From positions 1-64,000 of the forward strand of contig BGZK01000881.1 in NCBI GenBank assembly GCA_005406025.1: DNA of 64,000 nucleotides. The letters run 5' to 3'. Source of the DNA: Eumeta japonica. Taxonomy: Eukaryota; Arthropoda; Insecta; Lepidoptera; Psychidae. The position numbers were made by a program, and so were the translations under genes. Shown here piece by piece: positions 37,401 through 52,400 of the stretch. The notes under the pieces were generated by a model. That model made no database searches, was not told the DNA's origin, and saw nothing but the letters and a program-made list of their open reading frames with translations. The number at the start of each line of letters is the position of its first letter. Position 1 is the first letter of the stretch.

Positions 37401-40400
37401 GAACATTTTAGTTTAAAGTTGAGAAGTCGGTAACAATGAAGCTCACGCGCGAAAATTTCCGTGTCATAATTTATCACAACTCATCGAGGGTTACCTCAAA
37501 ATAAGTGTCTCGTTGTTTGTTTATATTTATGATGCTAAAACACTTAATCAAACGACAATATACCTTTTGGAATTGCTTTTTCAATCTGTTTCCATCTTTT
37601 CTGTTCTTGTTACCATTTTGTTCTTTTTATTCGCGATGATTTCGGTGTGCCCCTCGTAAATGGGCGGGATACGCGTGCCCGATATGCGAGAAAATAGTAA
37701 CCTTAGAAATATCAAGTTTTTTCATATATATTGTCACCGATATTATAAAATCAAAGGTTCATGTTAACTTTAATCTTAGGTGATTACTACATTAAGCTGT
37801 ATTATGAAGAAACATATTATGATTCTTTTCACACATTTAACCAAAAAACAATATAAAGATTTAAAATAATAATTATCCACTCCACTGATGTCTTATTTTA
37901 GAACAGCACGTGTAAATTGTAAAAAATAGAACTTATTGTTTTCCAGTAACAATATGATCGTTACTTGTTCGTTTTGCATTTAAAAATAGTACCTTATGTT
38001 TCACATTCGTTTGAAATGTCAGATGATAAATAATATTCCTTCCCGTCTTTTTCTTTGCCACAGTAAAATGGTATCGTAAATTGTTAGACAAAGACATCAT
38101 GTACACTTTGAGCAATTTTTCGACGTTAAAATGGTAAGCGATATACATCTATTGGTACTTAGTAGAAATTCGCAACTAAAGGAGCTCCGTGGAATATGTT
38201 TGAAATACCGTCCTCTGAGATTGCAACGCGTAATCTTCGTTGTGAAGATGATTCCAAGGAGGTCGTTCTTGTAATTTGTAAATCAAAAGTTTATGTGAAA
38301 TTTTAATACAGCACTCTATGTTATTATATACATAAGCTTAAATAAGTTCTATCCAAGAACAATTGTTAATACTTGTGTACACTGGTGCGGCTGCAGCTTA
38401 AGACTGGGGGGATCACAGCCTCACAGTAATAAACAAATTATAATTTACTACTTACATAAGAATCAAGTATCGATTTCACTTTTTCATATTTGGTGCATGT
38501 GGACAAAAATTACCACTTTTAGCCAGAACGAAAAATAGTATAAAAAAATAAAAATTATTCGATACATCTTATAGGCAGTTGATTTAAGTAATAGTGTTAA
38601 AGATTTTGAAAATTAATCTGATTCAAATGTAATAAAATTAATGAAATTACAAATGATTGAAAAAGACAGACAAAAATCAGAGTTCAAATAATATACGTAA
38701 CAAATCCAAGTACCCTTTTTTAGCTTCCTGCTATGAAAAGAGAATAACTTTAAAAAATTGGGAAATTGATGTTTTCAGTCTGATTTTCGAAAATCGAGAT
38801 TTCATTAGATCTTGACGTTTCAGAATCCTAGAAATCTATTTTGACCATGTCCCCGAGTGATGTTTGTACGTCTGCTGTGTGCGTGTGTGTTTATGTAAAC
38901 TTTTCTTAACCCTCAACTGGCCAGGTGGTTTTTTTGTAACATTACGAATTACGGGCCGGGTGCGGTCACCGTGGCCGCATGTATTGTAGGTATAATATTT
39001 TTATGTTACTATCCAAATAATAACTAAATGAAAATGCACAATGTTACTGATAGTATTTACTTTTAATTAAAAAAGAAAAATTAACGAAATATAACTTTTA
39101 TTAACGTTACATGAATAAAAATATTACTCAAAACGCTAAAAATAAACAAAATATCTTAAGCTTCTGTAAAAACGCTTTAAATCTAAAGTAATTTTTAGCA
39201 AAGCGTTTTGGTTTCGTTATCTTAAGAGATCATATAACAAAGAAAATAAAAAATTATCATAAACGATATTACTAATGAAAAATTGACAACCGTCATTCTG
39301 GTCTTGTTTCGCGACAATCGCGACACATCTTTTGGCTACATTTGATACATATCGGCTTTCTACAACGAAAACGTATATAATAGATCTTTTGTTTTTTGTT
39401 TTGGATTGCAAGTATAGCATGTCTCTAGTTTCCAGCAGCGAAGTTCTCGAGTCAGATGTTGATTACTTGCCCGCCTTTGTAAATGCGGTTTGACAAGACT
39501 TATGCGAGATCTTTCATGAATTGAAGTCGTTTTATCTTGTCCTCTCGCACTGAGTTATAAACTATAGGTAAATGCATTAGCGCCCGCAATATCCAACAAA
39601 CGATAAAAAATTGTCATCGGCCATCTACAAGTACGTCAAGTATTGTAGTTATACAGTTTGAACATCTTTGATCTAATAAGTCAAGCTCATATTTGGTCTC
39701 TCGCTATAATACATTATTACTGTAGTTTTTTCTTGACATTGTTTATTGATGAATCGTGATGCATGCTTGATACGAGTATAAACAACCTATTTTTTTTTTG
39801 AGACAAGATACTAATGTCAATTCATTTGTGAATCCAAACAATGAACTTTCTACTTTACGAGTTTTTGATGACAAAAATTTTTTAGGAATATCTGTTTTTT
39901 TTTTCAGTGGCAACAAATATAAGACCTTTTTTCTTCAACTCTTCCATTAACTGTATTAAAGTAAACCAATTACTGGCAGTAATATTGCTATGTGAGCCCT
40001 CTATTTTTTCTACAAGTCTCAAAGAGATTAGGTCAGTTTTTTAAGTGTTTGAACTGTTCTGGTAAATCTTCCCCATCAGAATTTTACCCATATAAATGAA
40101 GGTATAAGTAGCCCGTTGTTTCATCCGTGATACTGTATTTTCAAGCCATATTTTGCGGTTTTTTGCCATGTATCTTTTAAATTTGCTTCTACCGCGAAAT
40201 GTAAACACCATCTAATCAACACAAGCTGAAGTTCCAATTTCGTATACGTCTTGACAATTACCAATAAAATCATTAAAAATTTCAGAAATTGGAGCTGCGA
40301 GATCATTTTCACGTCGTTCTTGCCGAGTTGAAAATTCGTCAAGTGTAATGCCAGCAAAAGTATTTCAGTTTATTTTTCGCCATAATACATCGATAAATAC

Positions 40401-43400
40401 ATCGGCCAGTACCATTCAAGCTACACCAACTTAAGAAATCTACGTGATTTTCTTTGAACACCGCTGAATAATACAATATGCCTTATAATGCTTTTAATTC
40501 AATCATATCTAAATCATAAACGTAACATTTTTGCCGTCATACTTGTCTCGCATCTTTTTAAGTGACTGTTAGTATGTGTTATAATTTTTTCTAGAGTATC
40601 CTCACGAAAAAAAAATTCCATGCGTCTTCTGCTGGCGACTCTGCTGTAAGGCTGTTTCGAAGAATTTAACGTATCCCTGGTTGTACATCTATTACGTTGA
40701 CTTCTTGTTCTACTTCGGGCGGCAGGTGGAACAGAAGACCAGCTAAACTAATTTTTGCCGAAATAGTTTTTATCTCTTAGTCGAACTTCCTCGTTACCGG
40801 AAATACTTTCACTTGTCTTGCGTGAGAGCTTACCACTCGATTAAAAATTTGGCAAAGGTTGATCATCTTCGTCATTAGATGAGGTAACTTCTTCTTCAGA
40901 TTCTGAGTGGTGTGACTCATAAATCACGTGATTTGGTTCGATATCCTGATCGATATTACTACTTTCACCATCGCCATCAAAGGCAGGGTCATTACTATCC
41001 TCTTGTGTAAGCCACTTTTGTATTTGACGTTCAAAACGATCCATTTTGTTAGGAAAATGTAGACTACATTGAGAAAGGAATTAATTTAATTCATTAATTT
41101 AAAATGACTCAACAGGCCGCGTGCGGTCACTGTGACGGCTGCAAATTTTTAAACAGGAAAAACTGTAATCATAAGACGCGCGCGACTGTTGCTAATCCGC
41201 TCGTGCTTATCGGCCGAGTTACGAAGGCACATCGGATTAACGGATCGAAACGCAGTTTGTAGCATTCGAAAGCTGTTCAATCAATTCAGACTTGCTGAAA
41301 TCTTTAATTGATTTCGCCTCGTAGATTTTGAGAAATCTATTAAATCTAATTTTCAACAAATATATTTTTGAAATAACTTTAGACTACTCTACCGATCGAT
41401 ATCGAAATTTAATCAGAGCTTTTTAATAAACAAATGTTCTAAAAATTAATTGATTTTTTCAAGAGATATTTTTAGAATAAAAATATTAATTAGTGTTTTT
41501 TTACAATATTTCTTGTGTCTGTTTGTCTCTTCGGTTGGAATTTTATAATCGATTTTAAACTACCTGATGAGATAAAGACTTGAAACTTTAAACATAATTT
41601 AGAACTGAATGGCTCCATTAGTTCTCTTACTTGTCTGTTTATATTTATTTGTCTGTTCGGTTGGAATTTCGCGATCGAATTTAAATTTAATTAATTCCCT
41701 ATGATCTAGAAAGTCGAAACTTTAAAACGTTGCTCAGAATTGCATGACGATTCGATATTAACTCACTTTCTTGTCTGTGTGTTTGTTTTTTAGTCTGTTT
41801 CATGGAATTTTGCAATCGATTTTCAATTAACTTTCCATTAGTTAAAAACTTGAAAATGTAAACATAGCTTATAACTGGATGGCAATGCAATGTTAACTTA
41901 CTTTCTTGTCTGTTTTAATGTAAATTCCCGATGAACTAGATATTTGAAACTTTATTTATTGCTTAGAATCGAATGAAAATGTAATAAAATGTAGAAGAAG
42001 AAAAATAAGAAGATTGATTTCACTTTACAATCTAAATTTTTACCCAAAACAATGTGATTCGATTACAAATTTCACACACAACTCTATAAAACAGGTATCA
42101 ATAATAAAAATTAAAAAAAAATGACCATGAGTAAGTCGGATCATGTTCAGTTTAGCGTTCTATTGCCGGTACTACAATTATTTTTTATAAGAATTTAGAA
42201 ATTACAAGGGTATAAAATGATTAGTGGTGTGCTGATTATGACTTTGGCCAACTAACCGATTAGCTGATTAGTCGTTGTAAAGAGGCAGACTGGTCGATCG
42301 AGCCGATCACGGTTTCGGTGATTTCCGTAACAAACACTTCGTGTACAGCTGATTCGGGCGAAAGTGGCAAACACCGCCTACAAGCATGTCGGAATCTGTT
42401 TTATTATTTTGCATTGTTTCTTGATTTTTGCTTTTGTAAGGGTCAGAGCGGTGTTTTTGTGTAAAGATAATACTGTTATTGTTTATTAAAGTGAAACAGC
42501 TCAACCGAAATTAAATCATATCAAAAAGAAAATCTTGGCTATGAATGTTGTTTGAACTATTAGACAATGGTTCTCGTAAACTTAAGTGTAACCAATGCCA
42601 AATGATTATTTGTCATGGTGAGCAAGGAATAACAGCAAGTACTACAAGCATGAACAACCACGTTAAATACCGACACACAACCTTGAAACCTCAGTTAGGT
42701 TCTGTTATCATATGTTCTACTACAGACTATTCCTCCCAGTCGCGAGTCCAATCAGAAGAACTACCTACAACAGTGCCTACTCCGTCAACTTCAGTTTCAT
42801 CAGAGGTCAGTTTATATCAGAAAAACCAACAAAAGAATATTGAAGATAGTTTTGCTATATAATGGTTATGTGAAAACTCAAGATAAAGAGACATCAATAT
42901 TGCAATAGGTGAGATGATTGCTCTCGACCCCCAGCCGTTGTCAATTGTTGAAAATACTGTCTTTAGAAACTTAATGAGAAAACTGAAACCAAAATATAAC
43001 ATGCGGGGCTAAAGTATTTCACAGAGAACATTCCTCAACTTTATGAAGAGACTAAATTTGAAACACGAAGAGGAGTGACGAGTGCAGCTGCAATATTAGT
43101 CGCACTGGCGCGGGGCAAACAACACTAAGAAAGTTCTTTGAGTTTTACAGCTGACCGACGATAGTTTTAAATATCATCACGCATTATTGCTAAAGAAACA
43201 TTTTCCTGAAACATACACCACCAATAATATTAAAAACTGTTTAGCAGAAATTCCAACTTTGTAAAATATAGATAAGATCAAAATTCACGCCGTTGTGCGA
43301 GACGACAGTAGAAATGTGACGAAAGCAATCGACGATTCAGTTTTTAAGGGAGTAGTACCTTGTTCCATACATACTCATCAACTGGCATTCTATATGCTTT

Positions 43401-46400
43401 GAAACATAATACCACGACACAAATACTTGTGAAATCAAGACGAATTGTGACACACTTTAATCACTCTAATCAAGCTCAGTCAGAACTTCGTGATTTGCAG
43501 CAAGAATTAAATTTATCAAATCACCAGCTTGTTCAAAACGTATGTACCAGATGGATTTCCACATACTATATACTATCTCGCCTTTTCGAATAAAAACGAT
43601 CTATTTCTTTGTGCCTGGCTGAAACATCGGTAAAATTCTAAAAATTGTCTAATGAAGAGTGGAACATACTAGGAAAAAGCAATGAATTGCTAAAGCCATT
43701 TGAAGAAATTACCGAGATTATAAGTTCAGGTTGCTCTTCGGTATCTGAAGTAATACCTTATTTGAAAACTTTACAATCATATCTAGAAATTTACAATTGT
43801 GAAAACATAGAACTCATGGAAATAAAAGTCCTGCTGGGAAATGATTTGAAGAGTAAGTTCGACGTGGACCATAACAAAGCCTTCACTTTGGCTACATTAT
43901 TGGATCCGAGATATAAGCAACAGTTTTTCGAGGCAGAGGATCTCATCACCATTAGGTCTCAATTTTTATTAGAATATTGAAAAAATCGCATGAGTGATGA
44001 CGAGAGCGCTATAGAGCTCTACAGAGCACCTCCATCGACGAAGACAATACAGAAACAGCAACTCACAGAAATTTTTGCCAATGCTACCAAAAATTTGCTT
44101 CGAGAAAAATAAAAGATATTCAAGGTGAAAGGTCAAAGGCAGCTCATGACCTGCAGTGCTACTGTACGTTACTGGTGATAAAGCGTGACGATGGCCCATT
44201 ACGGTGGGGGAGCCGCGATAATTAATTCTAGGTATCCTGAAATGTCGCGCATCGCCAGAGTGTACCTTTGTTGTCTCGCAAGTCCCATTTGCAGTGAGTG
44301 GCTGTTCTCGGAGGCCGGAAACATATACGAAACAAAAAGAAATCGATTGCTGCCGGAAAAGGCAGCTTTTGTCTTTTTACATCATAATTTATCTTTAATT
44401 AAAAAATATAAGGAGATGGTGACATTTTTGTCACAATTGTCTCTTTGATTTGATTAGGTTATGTGTTTTTCGATATATTTTTTCTGTACATTATGTACAT
44501 ACAAATTGTTTTGTTATTACTTAGTTTGTTAAGAAAAAAAATCCTACTCTTTTATTATAATAGGAAATAATTATAAAAGTTTACTGAAGATAAGAAAATA
44601 TTATGTTGTTTTGATAATTAAGATACTAATTTTGTTTAATAAATGCTATAGATATGTTTTATTTATGACCAAGTAATTTTAAAAACTGATTACCAAAGAA
44701 AAGGTTGTTTTGCATATCAAAATGTATAAAACTGATTATAAAATAAAAATATTAACAAATAATCAAGGTTTTTTATTCAATTTAATTCCCCTTAATACGT
44801 ATTACTAAGAAATACACACAAAGTAAAAGTCGGATAGTCTGCGTTCTTTGCCGAATAGTTGCCGACTAGTTGGCACATCGCTAAAAATTATGAACTCAAA
44901 CACTTCTATTTTTAAGTCTTAATATATCTACTTTTGCAACAAGACAGCAGAGTCAGGTACATGAAACACTAATCTTGTTCAACAGATGGCGCTGGTGATG
45001 ATACTACCATAATATTTGCCTCGTGAAATTTTGTTTAGTTAGGTCTACACTTACATAAGTACTATTAAATGGCAATGTATTTAGGTAAGTACATTAAAAT
45101 AGTAATGCGTTTCTGCAATGCATTATTATTTTAATGTATTCACCTAAATACATAATTAAAATGCTAACTGTGTTTTCAAACACTTAAAACACTACAGTCT
45201 CATAATTTAAAAAACTGGCCAAGAACATGGACCATGCTCATTATAGGGTTCCGAAGCCATTATTGCAAAGAAATGCACTACAGGTGAAAAAAGTACGTTG
45301 TTACACTTTTTGCATGTTGTCTATAACTAGAAAAATAAATAGGTATGTCGACTATTACTATTAAACTAGTAAAAATTAAAGTACATCAGCAAAAGACCGT
45401 ATCTTCTTGGGCCTTATGTCCTTTTGTTGTGAAGCATAGTTTTTTGACAATAACTCAACTTTTGCAATGAGCTAGTATACAAATACACGCACCACATGCA
45501 CACACGCGCACACATGCGCACACACCAAAGACACACGCACACACACAGACACGCACAGACACAGGCGCACACACAGAGACACACGCGCACAACACACACA
45601 GACACGCACACACAGACACGCACACACACAGACACACTCACGTGTATGCCATATAATTTATACCATCTTCGTTACTTTTAAATTAGTCCAGTGGCCGTGA
45701 ATATTTATGAAATTTGCATTAGACTTTTATATGACAACTTAGCCTTTACAACTACCCACCTCAACTTGTCTCTCGGAATCGTTAGACAGATTCAGTGTGG
45801 TCTTAGTCAAGCTGTATCCGTGTGGAATCTCATGAGATTCCAAAACGAAGTATATCAAAGTATTGTAATAATTAATGTACATAATAATAAAAAAGTAATA
45901 AGCAATTTCATATTTATTGTGTAACAGTAATTAGTAAATTAAGAGGTAGCTTTCTAAAAGTTAATAACCAACTTTAATTAAAGCTACATTTCAATTGTAA
46001 CAAATGCAAATCTGAAATATAAAATTAATTATAAGTTACGTGTATAATATTTGCAGCACGTTTTTAAATTTAGCTTGGAATTCCTAAAGTGTGTGAACTT
46101 GTCAGTCTTATTTTAATACCAATCATGTTATGAATTAAATATGTTAAGAAAGTCCTGACTTGTGGAGAAATCCAAAAAAATTAAACCATTTTTGAGTTGC
46201 GTTGTGGTGACTGACATATGTATGTACCTGTTGCAGGCCTTGAACCAGTTTGAGAGTCAATCTAAGACGCGGTCGACGCCTCCGGGCGGACCAGGAGCGC
46301 TACGCGGACCCCCGCACCCGCATCCGCACCACACGCAAGGCCCTCCGCACCCTCACCAACACCCGCACGCGCACGCGCAGGGCCCGCCTCACCCCCATGG

Positions 46401-49400
46401 ACCGCCAGGTGCCAAATGATTAATTTAATAATTTTAGAACTGTTTTGTAACATTGATTAAACTTTTTTACTAGATGCTAAATTTTTCCAATATGTCTAGG
46501 ATATTATTACAGAAACAAACTTATTGTCAAGGATGGCACTGGAATCTAATCTTATAGTCTAAGATCCGGCATTAAAAAAATCTGTTAATTGTTATCTGTT
46601 AATTGAATCATATAATGTTTTAAAAGAAGATAACAATATATTTTAAAGTGAGAATAATGTCTGCCACTGTAGTCCTGCTGCTACTAAAATTAATTAATTA
46701 ATTAATAATATATTTTTTGCTTTTTAAGTTAATTGCACATGGCAAGTACAAAACTTTTGAATATGATGTTTTACCCCTTGTTATAATAGGCAGCGACCTT
46801 TACGACTGCTATAGGTACCTGTAGCCAGGTAAACAGGTAGATAAACCGAACTTATTTCCCTCATCTGTTAATTAAAAAATATTAACATGAACGTAAAGTT
46901 TACAAAATTCTAAATATATTTATAATGGCAGTCTTATTGAAGATGTTGACAGTAATCGGTGTGAACAATTTAACAATTTCATTGCAGAGTATGTAGGTGG
47001 CAAACGTATTAATTTCAGTTTAAGACAATCATACCAGACAAGATGTGCAGCAGCAGTTGTGTCTTTATTACATCGTAAGGCCAATGTATAATTTCCAGAA
47101 ATCATTATTAGGGAAAAGTCCAAGATCGAGAACAAAAAACTGCATTAAAAAAAAAACGAAATAAATAAAAAAATGTACGGCGAAAAAGGCTTTTGCAGAT
47201 AAATCTAATACAAACCAGGATAAACATTATGGAGAAAGCTGCCAAAAAACCCAACTTAGCAGAAGAGGATTTTGAAAAATTAAAAAATACATTTTTAAAA
47301 CATCAAAAAACTGACGAAGAACTGACAGCTATCAAAAGAGCCTTTTTAATGCAGATGGAGTTTAGGGAATGGCTGGAAATATGTAGAAAACTGTTAACTG
47401 CGTCTTTATTTGGTAAAATTATCAACAAACGAAGCAGTACGTTTGCAAGTATTGTAAAAAAACTTATTGCACAAAGTGAATATTTCTAATATTGAGCTGA
47501 TAAAACATGGCAGACAAAACGAAAACATTGCATTGATACAATTGGCAGAACAGGAAAAGGTTAAAATAGAAAAATGTGGTTTATTTATTGACAAGACAGT
47601 CTGATCAGGATCGGAGAAGCGCAACAGGAGAAGGTCAAAGGTCACATGTGGCCAGTTGTCACATTGAGGTGACCTATTCACCGGGCTGCAGCCGGAAAAC
47701 ACCCCTCGCGGAGCTACACGCCCTGTAAAATGGGCCATAAACTCGCGAATCTAACGCGAACGCGAGTTGCGTAAGACCGGCTGTCTATTGTAGGGCTTCC
47801 AATCCCGCACCCCATGCTCGATCCCGGTATTGGCGGGAGTTGGAATTCAAATCCCGCGGGATCCCGGTATTGGCGGGATCCGCGACAAAGTACTTCGACA
47901 GTTTCACCGGCTTCAGGATATTTTCTAAATTCACTAATGCATCAAATTCATGTTGTGAAAATCTATACTCAATGTTCGCGCTAAGACCCAGGTCAATTAA
48001 GGTTTTAGCAATGCACAATTTTAGTTTGTTAAATTTTTCAACCATCACAGCTAAACTACTCCATCTTGTCTTACAATCTCCATCTAACTCAATTTTCCGT
48101 CCAAATTCGTTCTTGACGTATTTTTGAAGCACGTCATTTTAGTGGGTGAACATTTAAACATACGTACAATTTTTCGAACCTTATTGATAATATCTTTAAA
48201 ATCAGGTATTAATTCTCCTTCTGTTGCAAAGACACAACTTCAACCGTAAATCCACTATTTAACTTATATTTGGCCTGCCGTCGTTGTCATTTGATTCAGC
48301 CTCAGAATTGTCAAGTATATCATCATCAATTGGTTCTTGTCGAATAGACTCATTTTTTTAAAAGTACGTCTAATATTCCTAGTTGCAAACCATGAGCGTA
48401 ACACAGTTGTTACAGGGACCAAACTACCGGTTTTAACCATAACTGACGCTCCATCAGTTGTAATTGCTACAATATCTTCATCTAAGTCAATTTCAAATTT
48501 CTTTAATTTCTTTCTTAAAGTCTCTACGCAAACGGTTGCTGGCATACTTCCAAAATACGAGTAAATCCTAAATTCCAAAACAAAGCACGATCATTTGCGT
48601 AGGTATGTGCGTTGATGTTTAGATACCGCCTGTTACTTGAAGATGTCCACTCGTCAAAAAGTAAGCGAAACGGTGGCCAGTTTCTTTCAATTGCGACAAT
48701 TCATTGACAACTTTCATACGAAGAGTCATACCGTAATTCATAACCATCATTGAATAGTTGTTGACGATCGTGGCAGAAGGAACCTTTAGCTTTAAACAAT
48801 TCTCGTAAATCTTCTGGGGTGACGAAACACTCAAGGTAATCCGTCCTTTGCAGTCATACGTGCAACCCTTTCTTCCATTGAATTTTCACTGTTTTGGATT
48901 GGAAAATGATGGGTAATTTCGTCCCTCTTGAAGGCGACGGTAATTCTGAGATAACATGGACAAGTTTGTATTCACACTTGATGACGATACAGCGTTTTCG
49001 GGTACTTTTTGTTTAAGTCCTCTATTTGATGCTTGGCTTTTAAATGCACGTGTAATCCTTTCGTGGACCTAGCAGTGGTTTTGATAACAGTCTTGCAACG
49101 TTTACATTTTGCAGATAATCCATCTTCAGATTTAAGAAAATGTTCCCAAACAAACGAATTACTCGCAAAGAACTATATTTCACTATACTGGACATTTTAA
49201 TTTTTAATTATAGTATAACTGCACCAATACACTTTAATAATATACTGGAAAAGTAATAATTTAAGTATTTATCAATTTTCGAAAGAGAATATTTATTAGC
49301 AGTTGTAGAAGCATAGACACTCTGTCCTTGCATTAGGACTGTGCGGCAGCGACACGCCGAACCGTGCCGCGCTAGCAGTCAGTAGCTCATAGAGTAATAT

Positions 49401-52400
49401 GAACATAGTAGCCGACCGTTCGCGGTCGTGAATGGTCGTGTGCATGTTTCTTTACAGTCCCGCAAATCGAGCGGGATCCCGCACACGTAATCCCGCAGCA
49501 CGCGGGACTAAAAAATGATGCGGGATCCCGGAATACCGAGATCTCGGTATTGCGGGATTGGAAGCCCTAGTCTATTGTGATAAACCCATGGTCTCTCGTA
49601 ATGAGACTGGCCGCGGCGACTCGGGGAGAAACCTCCTGACGGAAACGTGGTTAAAGGCTACGTCGATTTCAGTGCGGCGTCCGCCATCTTAACCTTTCGT
49701 ACATATTCATGGCATCTTATTAATTATAATAATCAATTTATGTAAATTTATTATATGTAAAAAAATATATAAATGTTTAAAAGAAATAGTAGTCGACATA
49801 AACTCAATACCAGAAATAAAAATAAACTGATTTCACATGTTAGTCGACTAAGTAAGTCGACTAAATAGTCACAAATTCATTTAAAGGGCTCTGTATGCGG
49901 CGCATATTCAATAAGGTCCCTGTGGATATACAAAATTTACCCTTATATAAATTCAAGAGTGTTATTAAACAATCACTCAGTAAAAAAAGGGTACTATGCA
50001 ATTTCTGAATATTTAGAAGACAAATATCCTTGGGCATAAGCGGCTCGACTCCTTACCGGGCTGTTTTGTTCTTAATGGTTTTGTATTTGTGTTGGTTATG
50101 TATGAACAAATTAGAAAAGAGCTACCCTTAAGTTTCTTGCTCATTCTTCTTGAGAGAAAACTGCCTTCCGAACGAGCGGTAAAGTGTAAATTTCAAAAAA
50201 ATTATGACGTATTTCAAGTGTTATTTTGTAACGTATGAAATAAAGATAATTTTGAATTTGAATTTGAATTGAATGCTTAGTATTATTTACATGGCATTTT
50301 GCATTCATCAAACTTGCATTGACAGAGTTTTTATGTCTAAATTTTTCTATATCTTTCTTTACATCATAATATTATTCACCTGTAGGAATTTAATAATAAA
50401 CGTTTTATATTTTTTCTATATCACTATTTTGCATAATGGCTTCCGAAGTGTATTGTAGTTCAAAATTTGAAATTGTTACTGTTACTTCTGCTTAGTAGGT
50501 CAGCAAGAAATTACCAATAAATTCAGACAGTCCAGATTTCTCTTTTATCCCCATGTGATAATGTTATTTTTATAATACATTAGCATTGTCCCTATTTTTT
50601 ACAAATTAGCTGGAGCAACAAAATTAATTATGCCGTAAAGAACTAGCGTCAAAAAAGAATTAAACTTCTATCTACATTAACTTTCTATTCGCTACAGTGA
50701 CAATGTTGGCTTTATGGGCTTAGAAAATAATACTTATAGATTACAGGAAAACCATTAAGAAGTATAACATGGTAAATCTCAATAATGTGTGTACAAACTT
50801 ACATTTGTAGTTGTTTTAATTATCACAAAACAAATTTGGTTTGATTTAAAAAAACATGGTAGATAACATATACATGCATTCATCATACGGTATCCTCTTC
50901 ACACAAGTTTAATTCGCACTTGACCGGTTTTTTATTATTTACTTTCATAACCCATAACGCCCAGTGAAACAGACAGGCGACATATAAACGTTTGAGTTTG
51001 CTTGTTTACATGTTTGACTTTCAATGACGCTCGAATTACCGAGCAGATTATACATTGAGATAGATTATGTTGTGAAGTAGAATATGTATATAGATGTGTC
51101 GACCTTATGCAAAAATGTAAAAATGAGAGGTGTCCTAAGACACTCAGTTGCAACGAAGTTCCTTTCGTTTTACATTACATCAAATAACAGGAACAACGAA
51201 ATAAATTAATAATTTTGAGAGTAATCAAAAGGGATATACAAAATAATATCTTAAATAATAATATTTATTTGCTTAAAATTGGATACCATACATATGCTAT
51301 ATGCATATTATAAATTTATATAAAAACTGAATAAAGCATTACACAGCGCTATTTTTTTTTTTTTATTTTATTTAAGTTCATCAAGCTCCAAAACTATTTT
51401 TGTGAAATTGTGTAAAAAGTAATTTTTGAAATGAGAAATAGATGTATCTATATATAAAATCAGTTTATTAAAGACTTAAAATTGAAAATTAATTTATTTA
51501 TGATTACTATTCAGTTCTGGAAATGGTCTTCAGAACCGAATAACCTCAATGACATTATTATTTATTGCAAATGCATGTAACATCATAATAGATAGATATT
51601 TTTACCTAAATATTGAAAAACGAAATTAGCGATGCGCCGCGTGCGCTACTACCGCACTCGTTTAATTAACTAGCGTCTAATAAAAAGAGGGACTCGCCAG
51701 AGTCGAATGGAGGGGTCGTAACGTTTTTCTTTACGTGACGACGTCTGCCAACGCTCATGACTGCAAGTGATGTTAAAAAACTTCATTCCAATAATATCTA
51801 TTCTTATTAAAAGAAATTGAAATGCTTTTCATTTCGTGGCAATATCAACGAAAAAAAGAAAATTACGTGAAGTGTAAGAAATATGTGGAATATCCACCCA
51901 AAATTATCTGTAACATTTGCCGATTCTTTTTATCATATATTTTTGTACTTTTTAAGTACTGTTACTACACGATATCCATGTGTACATAGAGTTTTTCGGT
52001 GGCGGTGCCAATGGGCCGGTCGCGGGGCGCGCGGGGCCCGGGGCGCGCCCGCCGCCGCACCACCTGCCGCCGCCGCATCACCCGCACCAGGGACCGCCGC
52101 CGCACCGCCCGCCTATGCAGGTACTTCTGCTTTATACCATATTTTTAGACATTTTTACCAAATATTTTAAATAAAAACGTATAGTGTAAATAAAAAAAGT
52201 AAAGTTTCTTACTCTTAGGCTTAAGAGCAATTTCAAACAATTGTATTCTACACAAGTTTATTAGATTCGAATCAGCCGCGCCCGGTCGACGACGAGATCG
52301 GCGTAGACTGTGACCGTGAAATAAAAGGTTTTGACTATACTAAAGGATCCATTTCACTCATAGTCGCTTGTGAAAACAAATAACGAAATATTTTCTTTAC

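Noticed and set aside
45414..45681. Cys/Val-rich and His/Thr-rich open frames
   Set aside because: Both come from the CA microsatellite read on opposite strands.
51992..52120. Alternative exon 5 start at the next AG (after 51991)
   Set aside because: It would break the frame set by exon 4 (phase 1); the acceptor at 51988-51989 restores it.
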